Assembly: GCA_964006375.1 (NCBI GenBank)
Contig: OZ023265.1
Location: forward strand, 168,853,533 to 168,917,532
Direction: 5' to 3'
Length of the DNA: 64,000 nt
DNA from: Tillus elongatus
Lineage: Eukaryota > Arthropoda > Insecta > Coleoptera > Cleridae
Positions 51,800 to 64,000 of the stretch are shown here, one piece after another (the first letter of the stretch is position 1; each line of letters starts with the position of its first letter). The translations under genes were made by a program, and so were the position numbers. Below the pieces are notes generated by a model, which did no database searches, was not told where the DNA came from, and saw only the letters and a program-made list of their open reading frames with translations.

Positions 51800-52545
51800 A
51801 ATTTCGCTAAAAAAATTCACTAATGAGGAGATTGCGACTTTTGAATTTTGAAAAAATTTCCTCAAATGAGCGCGAAAACTGATAACTCAAAAGATAATAG
51901 GCCGATTTGGATACAATTTGATCAGTACCTTTCTTTGGCAAGTGGCTTGGATAAGTTCGTTAGGCAAGAAAAATGAACCAGTTTTCCTCAAAAAATTTGG
52001 GTTTGCTTTCAAAACATTTTTGTAAAACCGACAATAACAAAGCTTTTAACTATAAAACTTATCCTACATATCAAACCTCATTTCACTAAAACGTAAAATA
52101 AAAAAATTATTAGAATTTTAATTTAAAAAATGGGTACCACTGGTGACCAGAGAAACGCACAATACCAAAAAATGTTGTGTGCTTAACAAAATCTATTGAA
52201 TATTGACAAAAATTAAGTTTTTTTGGCGCAAAGAGGTCAAGAAATAGCAGGAAGAACATTTAAATTTTTTTAGCTATTCTTGACGTCATAGTCACGATAT
52301 GAAACGTTAAAATTGGTGATTTTTAAACAAAGATTCTGAAACGAATGCAGGTTATGTAGAAGAAATGTGGTGGGAAGTGTGTTTTACACAACTTTAAGTT
52401 TCTGCTTGCCCTTCATTTTACTAAAATATTTACAGAAAATTAATTTTAAATAGTGCCTCCCTCTGACACTTTGGCAGTAGTTACAGACTCCGTGATCTAA
52501 TAGTCTATAATTCTTAGCTAATTTTCGCAGAAATAATTCGATATT
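51800..52545 (-). mobile_element. AT-tract element A1 without an AT tract
   Basis: Read on the minus strand it has the tract-proximal body, then directly TCATTTGAGG, a tail with TTTTCAAAATTCAAAAG and the TTAGTGAATTTT hairpin at about 51805-51825. Tract and about 50 flanking bases are missing. The start is degenerate. Confidence 0.7.
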
Positions 52546-52546
52546 G

Positions 52547-52820
52547 AGAAGCAAGTGTGTTACGGTATGGAATAAGTCATCAATATGCACTATGAAAGAA
52601 ATACTGACGCAGCAAGTGTTTTATGATAACAAATAGCCTAAGGACTTAAATAAACAACTAAATTTAAAAACACGGACGCAGCCAGTGTGCTATGGGAGCG
52701 AATAATATATGAATATGTATTGTGAAAGAAATAATGTCGCAGTAACTGTCTTATGGTAACAAATAATACATCATATCAATACGTATTATGAAAGAATACC
52801 GATGGACCAAGTACGATATG
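52547..52820 (+). repeat. Degenerate tandem copies of the start motif
   Basis: Units of roughly 65-90 bases repeat AAGTGTGTTACGGTA-, ACGCAGCAAGTGTTTTATG-, ACGCAGCCAGTGTGCTATGG- and CGCAGTAACTGTCTTATGG-type sequences, several followed by ATATGTATTGTGAAAGAAAT-like text. The arrangement suggests decayed tandem multiplication of the AT-tract element start. The tract (AT)n 52839-52926 follows. Confidence 0.5.
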
Positions 52821-52838
52821 GTATAATACACACACATT

Positions 52839-52841
52839 ATA

Positions 52842-52926
<85 letters not shown>
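52839..52926. repeat. (AT)n tract
   Basis: Dinucleotide run after ATTATATATATG; no A1 or A2 tail follows. Confidence 0.9.
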
Positions 52927-52932
<6 letters not shown>

Positions 52933-53189
52933 TTTTCTGACTTGAGAGTGGTTGTTTGTGTAAGTTTGTCCAACCATTTACTTCTAAGTGTGAATAAGTG
53001 AATAATTATTGTTTGGCATAAACGTCAATCCCACTCTCGTTATCATCTTCATATTTCAGTTTTTTTACAGGGTGCTGTGGGAAAAAAACTGGCGAGCGAA
53101 ACAACTACTCTCCTGGTTAATACCACAGCCTCCTTCTTGCTGTTAGAAAAGGACATGACTGTGCATATACAGTATACAGTTTCTTTTTG

Positions 53190-53432
53190 TGCTTTAATGT
53201 CGGTCTATTTCCGCAACTATGGACAATCACCGACGCCAGAGAGCAGTTTGACCTCGGCATCCTGGAAATATTGCCAAACCTCTGCCTTTTTGTAAGGAAC
53301 GTAGGGATCTTTAACGTGCCCAACAACGCATGCGCACGGGTCCATGGGGGTCAGTGGAACCATGGGAATCGAGCCCAGTACAATTCCGTTCAGAGACATA
53401 AGTTCTTACCCCTGAGCCGACGAGGCTACAAG
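53190..53432 (-). mobile_element. tRNA-derived SINE, copy 3 (internally deleted)
   Basis: Minus strand: head CCTCGTCGGCTCAGGGGTAA, B-box-like GGCTCGATTCCC, then a jump over the central body to AACGTGCC, GGCAATATTTCCAGG and GGCGTCGGTGATTGTCCATA. Same family as 22168 and 23550 with about 100 bases lost. Confidence 0.75.
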
Positions 53433-53769
53433 TATAAAGTTAAAGGAATCAACAAATAAGAATATATTAAATGATAGTTTTTCTTAGTGTTTCTAGCCTA
53501 CAGAAAGTGACCCGATTTACGTGGCTTTTCATTTTTAATTGATAGAAGAAATGGCAGATTCTTTAGACCAACATATTTATATTAACCAGCTGCTTAAATT
53601 TAACACAAATAAGTGTAATCAGGTCGAATGACATGCTTGGGAGAGAGGGTAAGTGGCGTTATGTATTACCAAACTTATTAAAATTCGTTACACACTTGCT
53701 GCATCCCGACTTTTACTATTTCGCGAGATAAATAGAGCAACAACAATAGGCCATTATAACGTCAAGTCA
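53433..53769. other. No gene recognised; a scrap of AT-tract start motif
   Basis: ACACTTGCTGCATCCCGAC at about 53693 is a stray inverted start motif. Otherwise nothing is seen. Confidence 0.4.
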
Positions 53770-54175
53770 CCTTCCCATGAACAGGATAGCCAAGTCAGCA
53801 GGAAGATGGAAGGCAACTTCAAGTAAGCAGATAGGAAAACCTTGGAAACGACGGAGTAGACGGAATACCACACGTGGAGAACAGTGTCAGCCAAACCGAA
53901 AGTCACCTCGGGGGAACAATAGTGCCACGTCTGGGGGATTTGTTATAAATAGACTGCTCGCCTGCGGAGCGTCGTTCATTCTTGTTCTCGAGTTAGACTC
54001 TGCACATCGTGTCATATCACACTTACGTTGATATTCATATTTGTCTTTATTTTTATATTGTAATTTTTGTATTAAGTATTAATTGTGTATTAAATAAATT
54101 GTTTTGAAAATTCAAACGTCTTAACCGTAAAGTTAAGTCGCGTTAGCTATTGAATACAAGGTCACACAATGAAAC
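53770..54175 (+). repeat. Promoter plus poly(A)-signal block, possible solo LTR
   Basis: TATAAATAG at 53944 is followed by CGTCGTTCATTCTTG (initiator-like) and then by TTAAATAAATTG near 54090. A core promoter and a terminator signal within 150 bases, with no gene between, is the layout of an LTR. I could not define TG...CA ends or a duplication, so this is tentative. Confidence 0.3.
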
Positions 54176-55064
54176 TGTTTTAGTTATTATTTTCGCTTGC
54201 TAATTTTCTTATGACGTAATCATAAAACATCTAAAATGAAATAGAAGCAAGATTAATTCAAAAATATATTATTAACTAGTGAAATGTTTTGTTTAATCAA
54301 TTTTTAATGGGTCACTAATAATTTTTGGGTGTTTTTACAGTTCATATTAAATTGTTGTCTGGGATGTCGGGAAAGAAGGTAATGTCTTTGGGAAATAGAT
54401 TACGTCGTCTACAAACTGAATTACGTTATACCATAATTGTGCTAAATAACAAATCTCCACTGAATTTATAACATTGAATTAACTTTATTCTAGAAATCTC
54501 AACTATGTGAACATTATCTTTTTCAATTTCTTTCCGCAAACCAGGTCAGTTGAGTTAGTCTGCTCAAGTTACGTACCATTGCAAACTCGAAGTCGTATTT
54601 TAGTTCTATTGCAAGCAGAATGTGTATTTTTCTTTCTATGAGTGAAATATTACGGAATTTTATAGCCCGCCATTCAGTTTTATATATATTGTTACAAAAA
54701 CGGTGTGCTCTAAATAAATACGTCGGATTTAAACCGATGACGGTACAAAAAGCCAGGGATTTCATTCGACTTTTCTTATCTGATGTCGTAAATTTTCAGC
54801 GGTTCTTGCGAGTTTCTTTATAATCCTTTGAGGCATCTGGATTTTCCTGTATTGACTCCACAGACTTGATGAAAGAAATACAGCAGTCTTTTTGCGACTC
54901 CGGCAATTGATTTGTAATGAATAAAGTTTTCTAGTTTATTTTTAATGCTTAATTAGCATTCATTAGTTGAAATAAGTTAGTTTATGATTATAGTGTAATC
55001 AAAGATCTACTATAAATGAGGAAAGAGATCAAATTTTGTGAAGACTATTCCGGAGCATTAACCA
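54176..55064. other. No gene recognised
   Basis: Intronic sequence. Frames of 60-80 codons at 54523-54823 show no recognisable motif. Confidence 0.5.
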
Positions 55065-56035
<971 letters not shown>

Positions 56036-57433
56036 TGTGGCTTCAAGACTGGAATTTCAATTAGGTACTGTGTTAAGTAACGTTCAAGACTGGAATTTCA
56101 AAGGTACTGTTTTAAGTAACGTTCAAGACTGGAATTTAAAAGGTACTGTGTTAAATACGTTCGAGACTGGAATTTCAATTAGGTACTGTGTTAAGTAGCG
56201 TTCAAGACTGGAATTTCAATTAGGTACTGTGTTAAGTAACGTTCAAGACTGGAATTTCAAAGGTACTGTTTTAAGTAACGTTCAAGACTGAAATTTAAAA
56301 GGTACTGTGTTAAGTAAGTTCGAGACTGGAATTTCAATTAGGTACTGTGTTAAGTAACGTTCAAGACTGGAATTTCAAAGGTACTGTTTTAAGTAACGTT
56401 CAAGACTGGAATTTAAAAGGTACTGTGTTAAATACGTTCGAGACTGGAATTTCAATTAGGTACTGTGTTAAGTAGCGTTCAAGACTGGAATTTCAATTTG
56501 GTACTGTGTTAAGTAACGTTCAAGACTGGAATTTCAAAGGTACTGTTTTAAGTAACGTTCAAGACTGGAATTTAAAAGGTACTGTGTTAAATACGTTCGA
56601 GACTGGAATTTCAATTAGGTACTGTGTTAAGTAGCGTTCAAGACTGGAATTTCAATTAGGTACTGTGTTAAGTAACGTTCAAGACTGGAATTTCAAAGGT
56701 ACTGTTTTAAGTAACGTTCAAGACTGAAATTTAAAAGGTACTGTGTTAAGTAAGTTCGAGACTGGAATTTCAATTAGGTACTGTGTTAAGTAACGTTCAA
56801 GACTGGAATTTCAATTAGGTACTGTGTTAAGTAACGTTCAAGACTGGAATTTCAAAGGTACTGTTTTAAGTAACGTTCAAGACTGAAATTTAAAAGGTAC
56901 TGTGTTAAGTAAGTTCGAGACTGGAATTTCAATTAGGTACTGTGTCAAGTAACGTTCAAGACTGGAATTTTAATTAGGTACTGTGTTAAGTAACGTTCAA
57001 GACTGGAATTTCAAAGGTACTGTTTTAAGTAACGTTCAAGACTGGAATTTAAAAGGTACTGTGTTAAGTACGTTCGAGACTGGAATTTCAATTAGGTACT
57101 GTGTTAAGTAACGTTCAAGACTGGAATTTCAATTAGGTACAGTGTTAAGTAACGTTCAAGACTGGAATTTCAAAGGTACTGTTTTAAGTAACGTTCAAGA
57201 CTGGAATTTAAAAGGTACTGTGTTAAGTACGTTCGAGACTGGAATTTCAATTAGGTACTGTGTTAAGTAACGTTCAAGACTGGAATTTCAATTAGGTACT
57301 GTGTTAAGTAACGTTCAAGACTGGAATTTCAAAGGTACTGTTTTAAGTAACGTTCAAGACTGGAATTTAAAAGGTACTGTGTTAAGTACGTTCGAGACTG
57401 GAATTTAAAGGTACTGTGTTAAATAAGATTCAA
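56036..57433. repeat. Minisatellite with four-monomer higher-order repeat
   Basis: About 35 monomers of 36-41 bases built on CAAGACTGGAATTT...GGTACTGT.TTAAGTA. Four variants alternate: A (TTCGAGACTGG, long), B (TTCAAGACTGG with CAATTAGG, long), C (TTTCAAAGGTACTGTTTTAAG, short), D (TTTAAAAGGTACTGTGTTAA, short). The order ABCD recurs about nine times, with B lost once (near 56340-56400). The period of the higher-order unit is about 155 bases. Confidence 0.95.
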
Positions 57434-57830
57434 GACATTTGTTTAATAACACAGATATATTGCTAAAAATTAAGTAGATATGAGGAATCAATAAGGTAAT
57501 CATAATAATCAATGATTAAAGCAACGAGAACTCTCAAGCACAAAATTTAATGTTCAGTTGTTTTTTTTAAATATAGATTACTGTATATAATAGAAATTGT
57601 TGTTCTTGTATTATATATCATGTACAAAGAGAGTATCATTGACCAGGGTTGAAAGTTAAAGCATTATTTGATTGTTTATTTGGAGATGAACACATTTTTT
57701 TAGATCAAGTTTTTTTTTAAATTAATTGATAGCTGAATCCACCCTGATATTAATTTAATAAGGGCAAATTTTTTCTTGTGGTAAGATAATAGTAGTGGTA
57801 ACATTGATTTCACAGAACATATAATAACAT

Positions 57831-57907
<77 letters not shown>

Positions 57908-59443
57908 AGCAAAAAAAACACAATTTAAAACAACTCATACAAAACCCAACACAAACAAGAACTTACTTTTGGTGTATGCAATGTTTATGCACTGTATGCC
58001 AGGGAGAAACTAAATTTTACAGATATATGTGTGTCAGAAAATGAGGCAAAGGCATGGCAATGGCGAAATTAGTTTATAAGTTATATCAAGGACAGAAATA
58101 TACTGCATTAAAATGATATAACATAGTGCGGGTAAATAAAAAATGTATGACTAGTTTTTAGGTAGTTCAAAGAGGATTAGTATTGTATAAAAATTTTTTA
58201 TGATAAAAAGATTTGGAAGAAGGCCAAAAGCAGTTTTAAATTAGTTACGCTGGTGACAGAGGAAAAATAATAAACAAGGAGATTTTTATTAACTTTTTTG
58301 GAAGCAGCTGAAATTTTAGGATAAAGTTAAAAAAACAAGGAATAAAAAGTAAAACAGCGTGGGAAATGAAGTAAAGGTTCGACCAACATCAATAACAGGT
58401 TAATAGGTCAGTTTGTAGCAGCCGAAACCACGTCAGGAAGAAACCACCGGTAACAAAACAGTGAGTAATGCAAAAATAAAAACATACCTTAATTGTGTGA
58501 TACATCCATCGCTTCAAGAAAGTAGTAAAACTATTATATATTAAACGAAAATAAAGGGGGGCCATTGGTAAAACAATAATCTGGATTTACATTTATAACA
58601 CCAAGTGCTTGCAGCACCATCTTCTGACCTTAAAGATCAGTAACCGTACCAAACCATTGAAAGAAACTCGTCCATTGACTGCGCGTCGAAATAAAGCATG
58701 GTATAAACCATACGAACACCAATAGGTGTCGGTACCTCTTGGTTTATAATGCAGCGAGTTTCGTGTACATATAAGGATCTTAAAGTTAAGCAAGTAATAC
58801 TGATTAGTTCATTTTCTGGGAGTTTTTCGTTGTAAAAATAAAAATAAAAGTAAGAAAGAGCTCTAAATTCAGAAATAAAAAAATATATTATAAATAGTAA
58901 GTATTAGGCGTTTGTTAGTTGTATTAATTTAATCAATATTCAAAATCTGTGTACGTTTAACATCCTTGCTGTATTTTGCTTTACACGTTTATAAGTATTT
59001 AAAAACCAAAATCAGACAGGGCAACATCTTACAAAATTTAAAAGGAAACAAGAAGATATTTCGGATTTGTAAACAAAGAAAAGAAAAGAGTCAGAGTTTC
59101 AAAAATTTAATTGTACTTCTGAAATAGTAAGAATTTTGAAGACTTTAACCCACTAGCATAATAAGCTCCCTGAGGTGAGAGGCAGTTCATGTATGTTATT
59201 AGTCGTTTTCTGTGTGCTAAACAGGTACAAAAAAAGACATTGAGTACATCCAAGTGTAAGCTACACACACAAATACATATATTTCGTAATAAAAAAAATT
59301 ACAACACATTTCACTAAACTTTACAGGCAAATAAAACTCAAAAGCTAAGATACCTAAAATATAACAAAAAAAAACAACAACTAAATCTATATCAATTCTA
59401 TATATCAAATTAAATTTAAAAACCCTAGCTTAAACATATCTTT

Positions 59444-59449
<6 letters not shown>
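57434..59449. other. No gene recognised; (AT)n at 57834-57905
   Basis: AT-rich intronic sequence. Around 58575-58650, on the minus strand, CTGATC and TCAGAAGATGGTGCTGCAAG with AGCAC faintly recall Penelope-type ends but are too weak to call. Confidence 0.45.
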
Positions 59450-59537
<88 letters not shown>

Positions 59538-61645
59538 CCGAGCGATAACTCAAAAAATACTACACTGATTTCAATCAAACTTGGCAAAAATCTTGTTTGG
59601 GCGAAAGCCGAGGTCGAGTTCGTTAATCAGCCTTTATGCTTAAGTTTTTCCGGTGGAAAATCGGGGAAAACTTTTTGAAAACGTTGAATTTTTGTAAGTA
59701 TCAGAGTACTTAGAATGAGACTTTACCTGTAGCTAAAAATAGCACAAATAAACCTATGTTGTGAATTTTAAGTAATTTGGTACACAATATTAACAGTTTT
59801 TTCCAAATTAAACTTAAAATCCCAAAGACCTGCGTTGAGACGACTTATGTCCAGTTTCACAAAGCTCGATTAAATATTTAACGGTCGGTTAGTTAATCAA
59901 GGCCTAATGCAACCAATCACAGCTTTAAAATATTTGGTTGTCATGGCAATGACTCGAATCATAGTCTGTGATTGGTTGTCCGAAGCCTTGATTAGCTAAC
60001 CGGCCGTTAAATACTTAATCAAGCTTTGTGAAACTGGGCATTAGTGATTATAGTCCAATACCTGACAGACAAAGTTGTTAACTGTCACGCGTAGATTGAT
60101 TCATACAACAGGTATAAACCATACATAACCAAACTAAATATATAACAGGCATAAACATACTAACCGAACCAACAATGGTGAAATCTCGGCCGCAGTTATG
60201 GAAAATGACAGACGACATAAAATTAAAAATTTGGCCAGTGATTGTTTTTATTTTAGGTTAATGAGAGAATAGGTTGTTTTTCCATTAATAATTTTATTTT
60301 ATATGAAAAGCTTGAATCATTGCCGAAAACATCAAAGTTGTTTGATCATATTAGTTGTCCTAGACCATAACCTAAAATAAGGTGTGTTTAATTTATTAAT
60401 TATTTCACACAGTAACAGTACGTATGCAATGAGGACGGTGAAAAATTGTGTAACTGCCACGCGTAGATTGATTCATACAACAGGTATAAACCATACATCA
60501 ACGGTAACCAAACTAAATATATACCAGGCATAAACACATACTACCCGAACCAACAATCGTGAAATCTCGGCCGCATTTATGGAAAATCACAGACGACATG
60601 GAATTAAAAGTTGCCAATTGATTGTTATTTAACAGGGGGATCCAATTAATTATTAAAATATACTATATTTATAGCTTTATTAACGGCTACAAATACAGTT
60701 TTACCGAGGAATAGATATATTATGCTGTCGCATAATATACCAAAAATGTAAACAAAATCAGGCCAAGTCTCTATAAAGATAATTCTAAAATAGTTTCTTT
60801 TATCTTTAAACTTAAACATAAGACATCATATTATATAAGACCGAAACAGTCGTGGCATGTGTTTCAATGGTAATTCTACTAATTCTGTAATTAATTGTTA
60901 CGTATACTTTGAATATAATATCCCGGATATGAAGCCGGTCTAAATTATCACGCAAATAAACTGTTATTTGATGTGTGCCTCCTAAGCAGAAGGTTACGTG
61001 ATCGAATCCAGCTCGATGAATGTATGTTTTTTTATATTTTATTTTGACATTTGGAGAAACAATAGTGCACAAATTTCATACGTTTTAAACAAGATCTCAT
61101 TTTTGTTTAAAACGCCTAAATAAGTTTGTCACCTGTGAGTCTGAAATTATAATTTTGTTACTGTTGATATTGAAAAAAACGGTTTAATTAGGTTGACTAA
61201 AACAAAATCATACTGGCGATTAATAAGGAGAAACAACTGCTACGTTTATAGTTTGGCAGATACGTTACTTTTCTAAATATGGATTAAGTTTCCTTCTGGA
61301 AATCTTTTGTATAACTTTAATGAAATTTGCAATACAAGTTTCTTTTAAAGAGACCTACACTATCCACAGACAAGGCAAAATTTAATTCTTTAGCTTTATA
61401 GAAAATTGAGTTTTGAGCATTTTTCTCAAAAGGAGTTAGAATGCAAGATTTTTTTTAAAATAGAGAGATATCGATTGTAACACTTTCGAAAGAATTCTTC
61501 AAATGTGCGCGTACTAGGACCTCTAAAATCGATCTTCAAGGTCTGTATAAGTTTAAAGTATTAATTTTACTAATATGCCGTATAATAATAGTGTACAATT
61601 CTTATGAAAATTCGCTACTATAACGCACTTGCTGCGTCTCGAAAT
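59450..61645 (-). mobile_element. AT-tract element A2, long copy with nested MITE
   Basis: Minus orientation: start at 61645 (GAGACGCAGCAAGTGCG), body to GAGTTATCGCTCGGATAC at about 59534-59551, then (AT)n 59450-59532. About 200 bases (GCCACGCGTAGATTGATTCA, CCGAACCAACAATCGTG) occur twice, at 60080-60235 and 60455-60610, an internal duplication. MITE copy 2 is inserted at 59848-60040. The tail is missing. Confidence 0.75.
59848..60040. mobile_element. MITE, PIF/Harbinger-like, copy 2 (193 bp)
   Basis: Termini TGTCCAGTTTCACAAAGC and the complement of TGCCCAGTTTCACAAAGC; perfect TTA on each side (59845-59847, 60041-60043). The A2 copy at 24154-25870 has CGACTTAGTGATTAAAGTCC at the matching place with a single TTA, an unoccupied site that proves both ends and the 3-bp duplication. 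Confidence 0.9.
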
Positions 61646-62050
61646 TTAATTTTTGTGGTTTTGGGTGATTCTGCTTTCGGTTTCAGTTTCTTGCCGCAGT
61701 GTCCGACCCCACTCTTTTTCAATCAGTAAGGCTAATGAATATTTTGATAAAATTTTACCTAAACAAAAGAATAACGGCTACTGTGACCTACCAATGACTG
61801 ACGGTATTATTTTTATACACTGACAAATACATAACCTATATAAGCTTTTTTGTAGGAGCTTTCCCACAAAATTTGATTGGAAATAACTTCATTCTGTACT
61901 GGAACTCAGTGTAAGATAGTAGAGAGTATGATTAACAGAATTCTTCTTCTCTAAACAAGAGCTTTTATATTTATCGCAGACCAGGACATATAATCTCAGT
62001 GTTACGTCTAAGTGCAAGCAATCTGTTAAATAAGAACAATATTTACTCAC
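61646..62050. other. Intron sequence next to the transmembrane exon; nothing recognised
   Basis: About 400 bases between the A2 start and the splice donor, with no feature besides the donor itself. Confidence 0.5.
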
Positions 62051-62197
62051 CATTCGATGCCATGTTGTATAAACTCTGGTGTTGTCCTTTCTTGCGGTAA
62101 ACACGGATCACTACGTAAGATAAGATACATATCACGAAAATCGCTGTTGTGATTCCTACGTACAGAGCGATGTCGTTCTGGGTACTGTCGAAGTTTG
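62051..62197 (-). CDS. unc-5: Netrin receptor UNC-5, transmembrane exon
   Basis: A 147-base exon: two bases, 48 codons, one base. Acceptor TTTTGTTTTGTTTCAG ends at 62198; donor GTGAGTAAA starts at 62050. The frame reads NFDSTQNDIALYVGIT, a hydrophobic helix TAIFVICILSYVVI, then basic RVYRKKGQ and QSLYNMASN. It is the single membrane span of UNC-5 with the typical NDIALY...G entry and Arg/Lys stop-transfer end, and it puts the N-terminus outside the cell. The correct frame is not the longest one here. The phase (1) fits the exon at 17548, giving a Glu codon at the join. Upstream Ig and thrombospondin exons lie beyond the window. Confidence 0.88.
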
Positions 62198-63083
62198 CTG
62201 AAACAAAACAAAAACATATTAGATAAAATCTTGCAGATTGAAAAATAGTAAATCAAATTCCAAACTAATGGTAAACATAGTTGACGGCTATTTTTTCTTC
62301 TGAGGAAGCTAATTTTGTTAACGAAATGATCTTCTGTAAAACTTTGCTTATAATAAAGTGAACTTTACAAAAATCTAAGTACTTAAGATAAGTATAACAT
62401 GGACAGTTGAATATACTATGGTAATTTTTCGAATGCCTCATTTTCCTTCTATACCGAGTGAGCGTTTTTTTTTATAATAAAAACTCGCCTTCCAGGAAAA
62501 AGATAGTGCTGCAAATTCAATCATTACTTCCACATAGCTGCGATAATCTACTCTCCTCAGAAAGACATTCCGTCGAAATGAATTTAGGATCCATGACTTG
62601 ACCAAAAAGAAAATATTCATGCTCCTGTATCCACAAACTTCTGAAACGTTATATTATTCGAGTTCTAAGAAAAAATGTCAATTTTCACCAATTTCCCCTC
62701 GTATATTTCCCACTCCCTGAAACCATATTACCCAAAAACAAATCGAAGCTTAAATTTGTCAGGTGTTAACTGAATACCAACTTTATATTGCTATCTCAAT
62801 TCGTTCGAAAGTTATTGCGTCTGCTAACAGGCAGACGTATAGGCCGACAGACCAACAGACAAAAAAAATCGTTCCAGCATACATTTTTTCAATATGTTTT
62901 GAGACTTTTTACGCCGTTTTACAAACAAAATTGAAATCTCTGTCACCGATATTCCACCGCCACACAATCGACCCTTGATTTAATTACAGCACAGAATAGC
63001 AGATGTTTGATGAAATTGAAAGTTTTCCTAATAAACAAACCCTAAAACGTTATATTATACGAGTTTTCTCGAAAAAGTATCAA
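62198..63083. other. Upstream unc-5 intron; contains a short dispersed repeat
   Basis: ACGTTATATTATTCGAGTTCT at 62648 and its near copy at about 63048 (ACGTTATATTATACGAGTTTTC) are each followed by TCAATTTTCA, so about 45 bases are duplicated some 400 bases apart, the second directly before the LINE. Nothing else recognised. Confidence 0.5.
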
Positions 63084-64000
63084 TTTTCAGTCTCTTCTCT
63101 TAATACCAGGAAAGCCTCTGGCCTTGACCAGATCCAAGCAATTGTTCTCAAAAAATGCGCTCCAGAACTTGCTCCTGTCCTGACTAGTCTGTTTCAGACA
63201 TCTTACAATAGAGGCATATTCCCTAGTAACTGGAAAACTGCTCGAGTACAACCCGTCCCCAAGAAAGGATCCAAAGCGCTTCCTAGCAACTACAGCCCTA
63301 TTACTCTCCTTTCAGTCGCGCCTAAAGTGATGGAAAAGTATATAAACACCGAATTACTAAAATTTCTTGAAAAACACAGTCTAATCCACGACAGGCAGTA
63401 TGGATTCCGTCCGCGCAGATCAACTGCCGACCTCCTTTCCTTTGTCACCCATTCTTGGAACAAGTCTATGGAACTACACAGTGAATCCCAGATTGTCGCT
63501 CTAGACATATCCAAAGCATTCAACCAGGTCTGGCACGGAGCGTTGCTTAATAAACTTCCGGCATATGGCCTACCACCAAAACTCTGTACCTGGACAGCAA
63601 ATTTCCTCTCCAACCGGAGCATTTCTGTTGTCGTTGATGGCCATTCCTCTAAACTGTATCCAATTAATGCAGGAGTCCCTCAAGGTTCACCTTTAGCCAC
63701 TACTTTGTTTCTTCTCCACAACGATGACCTCCTCTCTAGCATATCCAACCCAATTCACACTTACGCGGACGACAGCACCCTCCACTCAAATATACAATAT
63801 TCTAAGCCTGTCTCTTTAGCCCAATTAGATGAGGATAGCAGACTCATGGAGGGTTCTGTCTCTGTGAATCTCCAAAAAATATTGGACTGGGGAAGTAGAA
63901 ATCTTGTACAATTCAACTTCACCAAATCTCAGTCTTGCCTTCTATCACATAAGAGATACACCAGCCCTAGACCCATCACAACGAACAACCAAGTTATTCA
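63084..64000 (+). CDS. Reverse transcriptase of a jockey-like non-LTR retrotransposon, partial
   Basis: An uninterrupted frame of about 300 codons running off the right edge with no ATG at its left end, so it is 5'-truncated or continues a longer gene. It reads SLNTRKASGLDQIQAIVLKK, a PNYRPI-like SNYSPITLLS, RQYGFRPRRSTADLL, VALDISKAFNQVWH (catalytic Asp of motif A in LDIS, near 63504), NAGVPQGSPLATTLF and HTYADDSTLH (motif C, near 63764). Motif A has Asn where the family usually has Asp (AFDRVWH), and LHINDLL is changed to LHNDDLL. This enzyme copies LINE RNA at nicked target DNA. The jockey/CR1-group assignment is from motif spelling. Confidence 0.87.

Noticed and set aside
56036..57433. 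Regularly spaced short repeats that could suggest a CRISPR array
   Set aside because: The monomers are contiguous with no unique spacers, and the genome is eukaryotic. It is a minisatellite.
58575..58650. Further Penelope-type hammerhead block on the minus strand
   Set aside because: Only parts of a stem resemble the others; no GAAA core or cleavage site follows.
62047..62256. 69-codon minus-strand frame over the UNC-5 membrane exon
   Set aside because: The UNC-5 protein is in another frame there; this frame crosses the splice acceptor and has no membrane span.

Overview
This window is eukaryotic and almost certainly from an arthropod, most likely an insect with a large, transposon-rich genome. 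It is AT-rich, carries spliced coding exons, and its repeats are insect-type (piggyBac, Tc1/mariner relatives, Ty3/gypsy, Penelope-like, jockey-like). The species cannot be named from the sequence.

The only host gene recognised is a netrin receptor of the UNC-5 family, on the minus strand. Three exons are visible: the transmembrane exon (62051-62197), a cytoplasmic linker exon (17291-17548) and the last coding exon with ZU5, UPA and death domains (15649-17123). All three join in phase 1. The first intron between them is about 44.5 kb, so most of the window is unc-5 intron filled with mobile DNA. The extracellular Ig and thrombospondin exons must lie beyond the right edge.

Layout. 0-15 kb (3' flank of unc-5): broken transposase pieces, a hAT pseudo-element, an intact-looking Tc1/mariner-type element with 342-bp inverted repeats (5711-7779), several copies of an AT-tract element, a degraded tRNA-Pro-like sequence, and a short repeat carrying a hammerhead-ribozyme-like core (10704-10746). 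17.5-62 kb (intron): a 160-bp palindrome of the same hammerhead-like family, a hexanucleotide array, two tRNA-derived SINEs, a piggyBac element with TTAA duplications (26454-28837), a 1.2-kb Penelope-like element bounded by 13-bp duplications (29002-30228), a 1.8-kb fold-back array (31259-33049), a Penelope GIY-YIG remnant, a truncated jockey-like retrotransposon, a complete Ty3/gypsy retrotransposon with near-identical LTRs (41360-48018), a third SINE, a 1.4-kb higher-order minisatellite (56036-57433) and a Harbinger-like MITE whose empty site is present elsewhere in the window. Right edge: a jockey-like reverse transcriptase running off the end (63084-64000).

The commonest repeat is a composite with an internal (AT)n tract, called here the AT-tract element. 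It has a start bearing an inverted repeat (GCAGCAAGTGCGTT), a 0.7-1.5 kb body, the (AT)n tract, and a 130-base tail ending in a hairpin and CTAA. Two subfamilies (A1, A2) differ in the hairpin by compensating changes. The hAT, the mariner-like and the gypsy elements all sit at or inside its AT tracts. The strongest leads are the hammerhead-like motifs, the heat-shock-element array in the gypsy LTR, the intact mariner-type element, and the AT-tract element as an unusual Helitron/HINE-like family.
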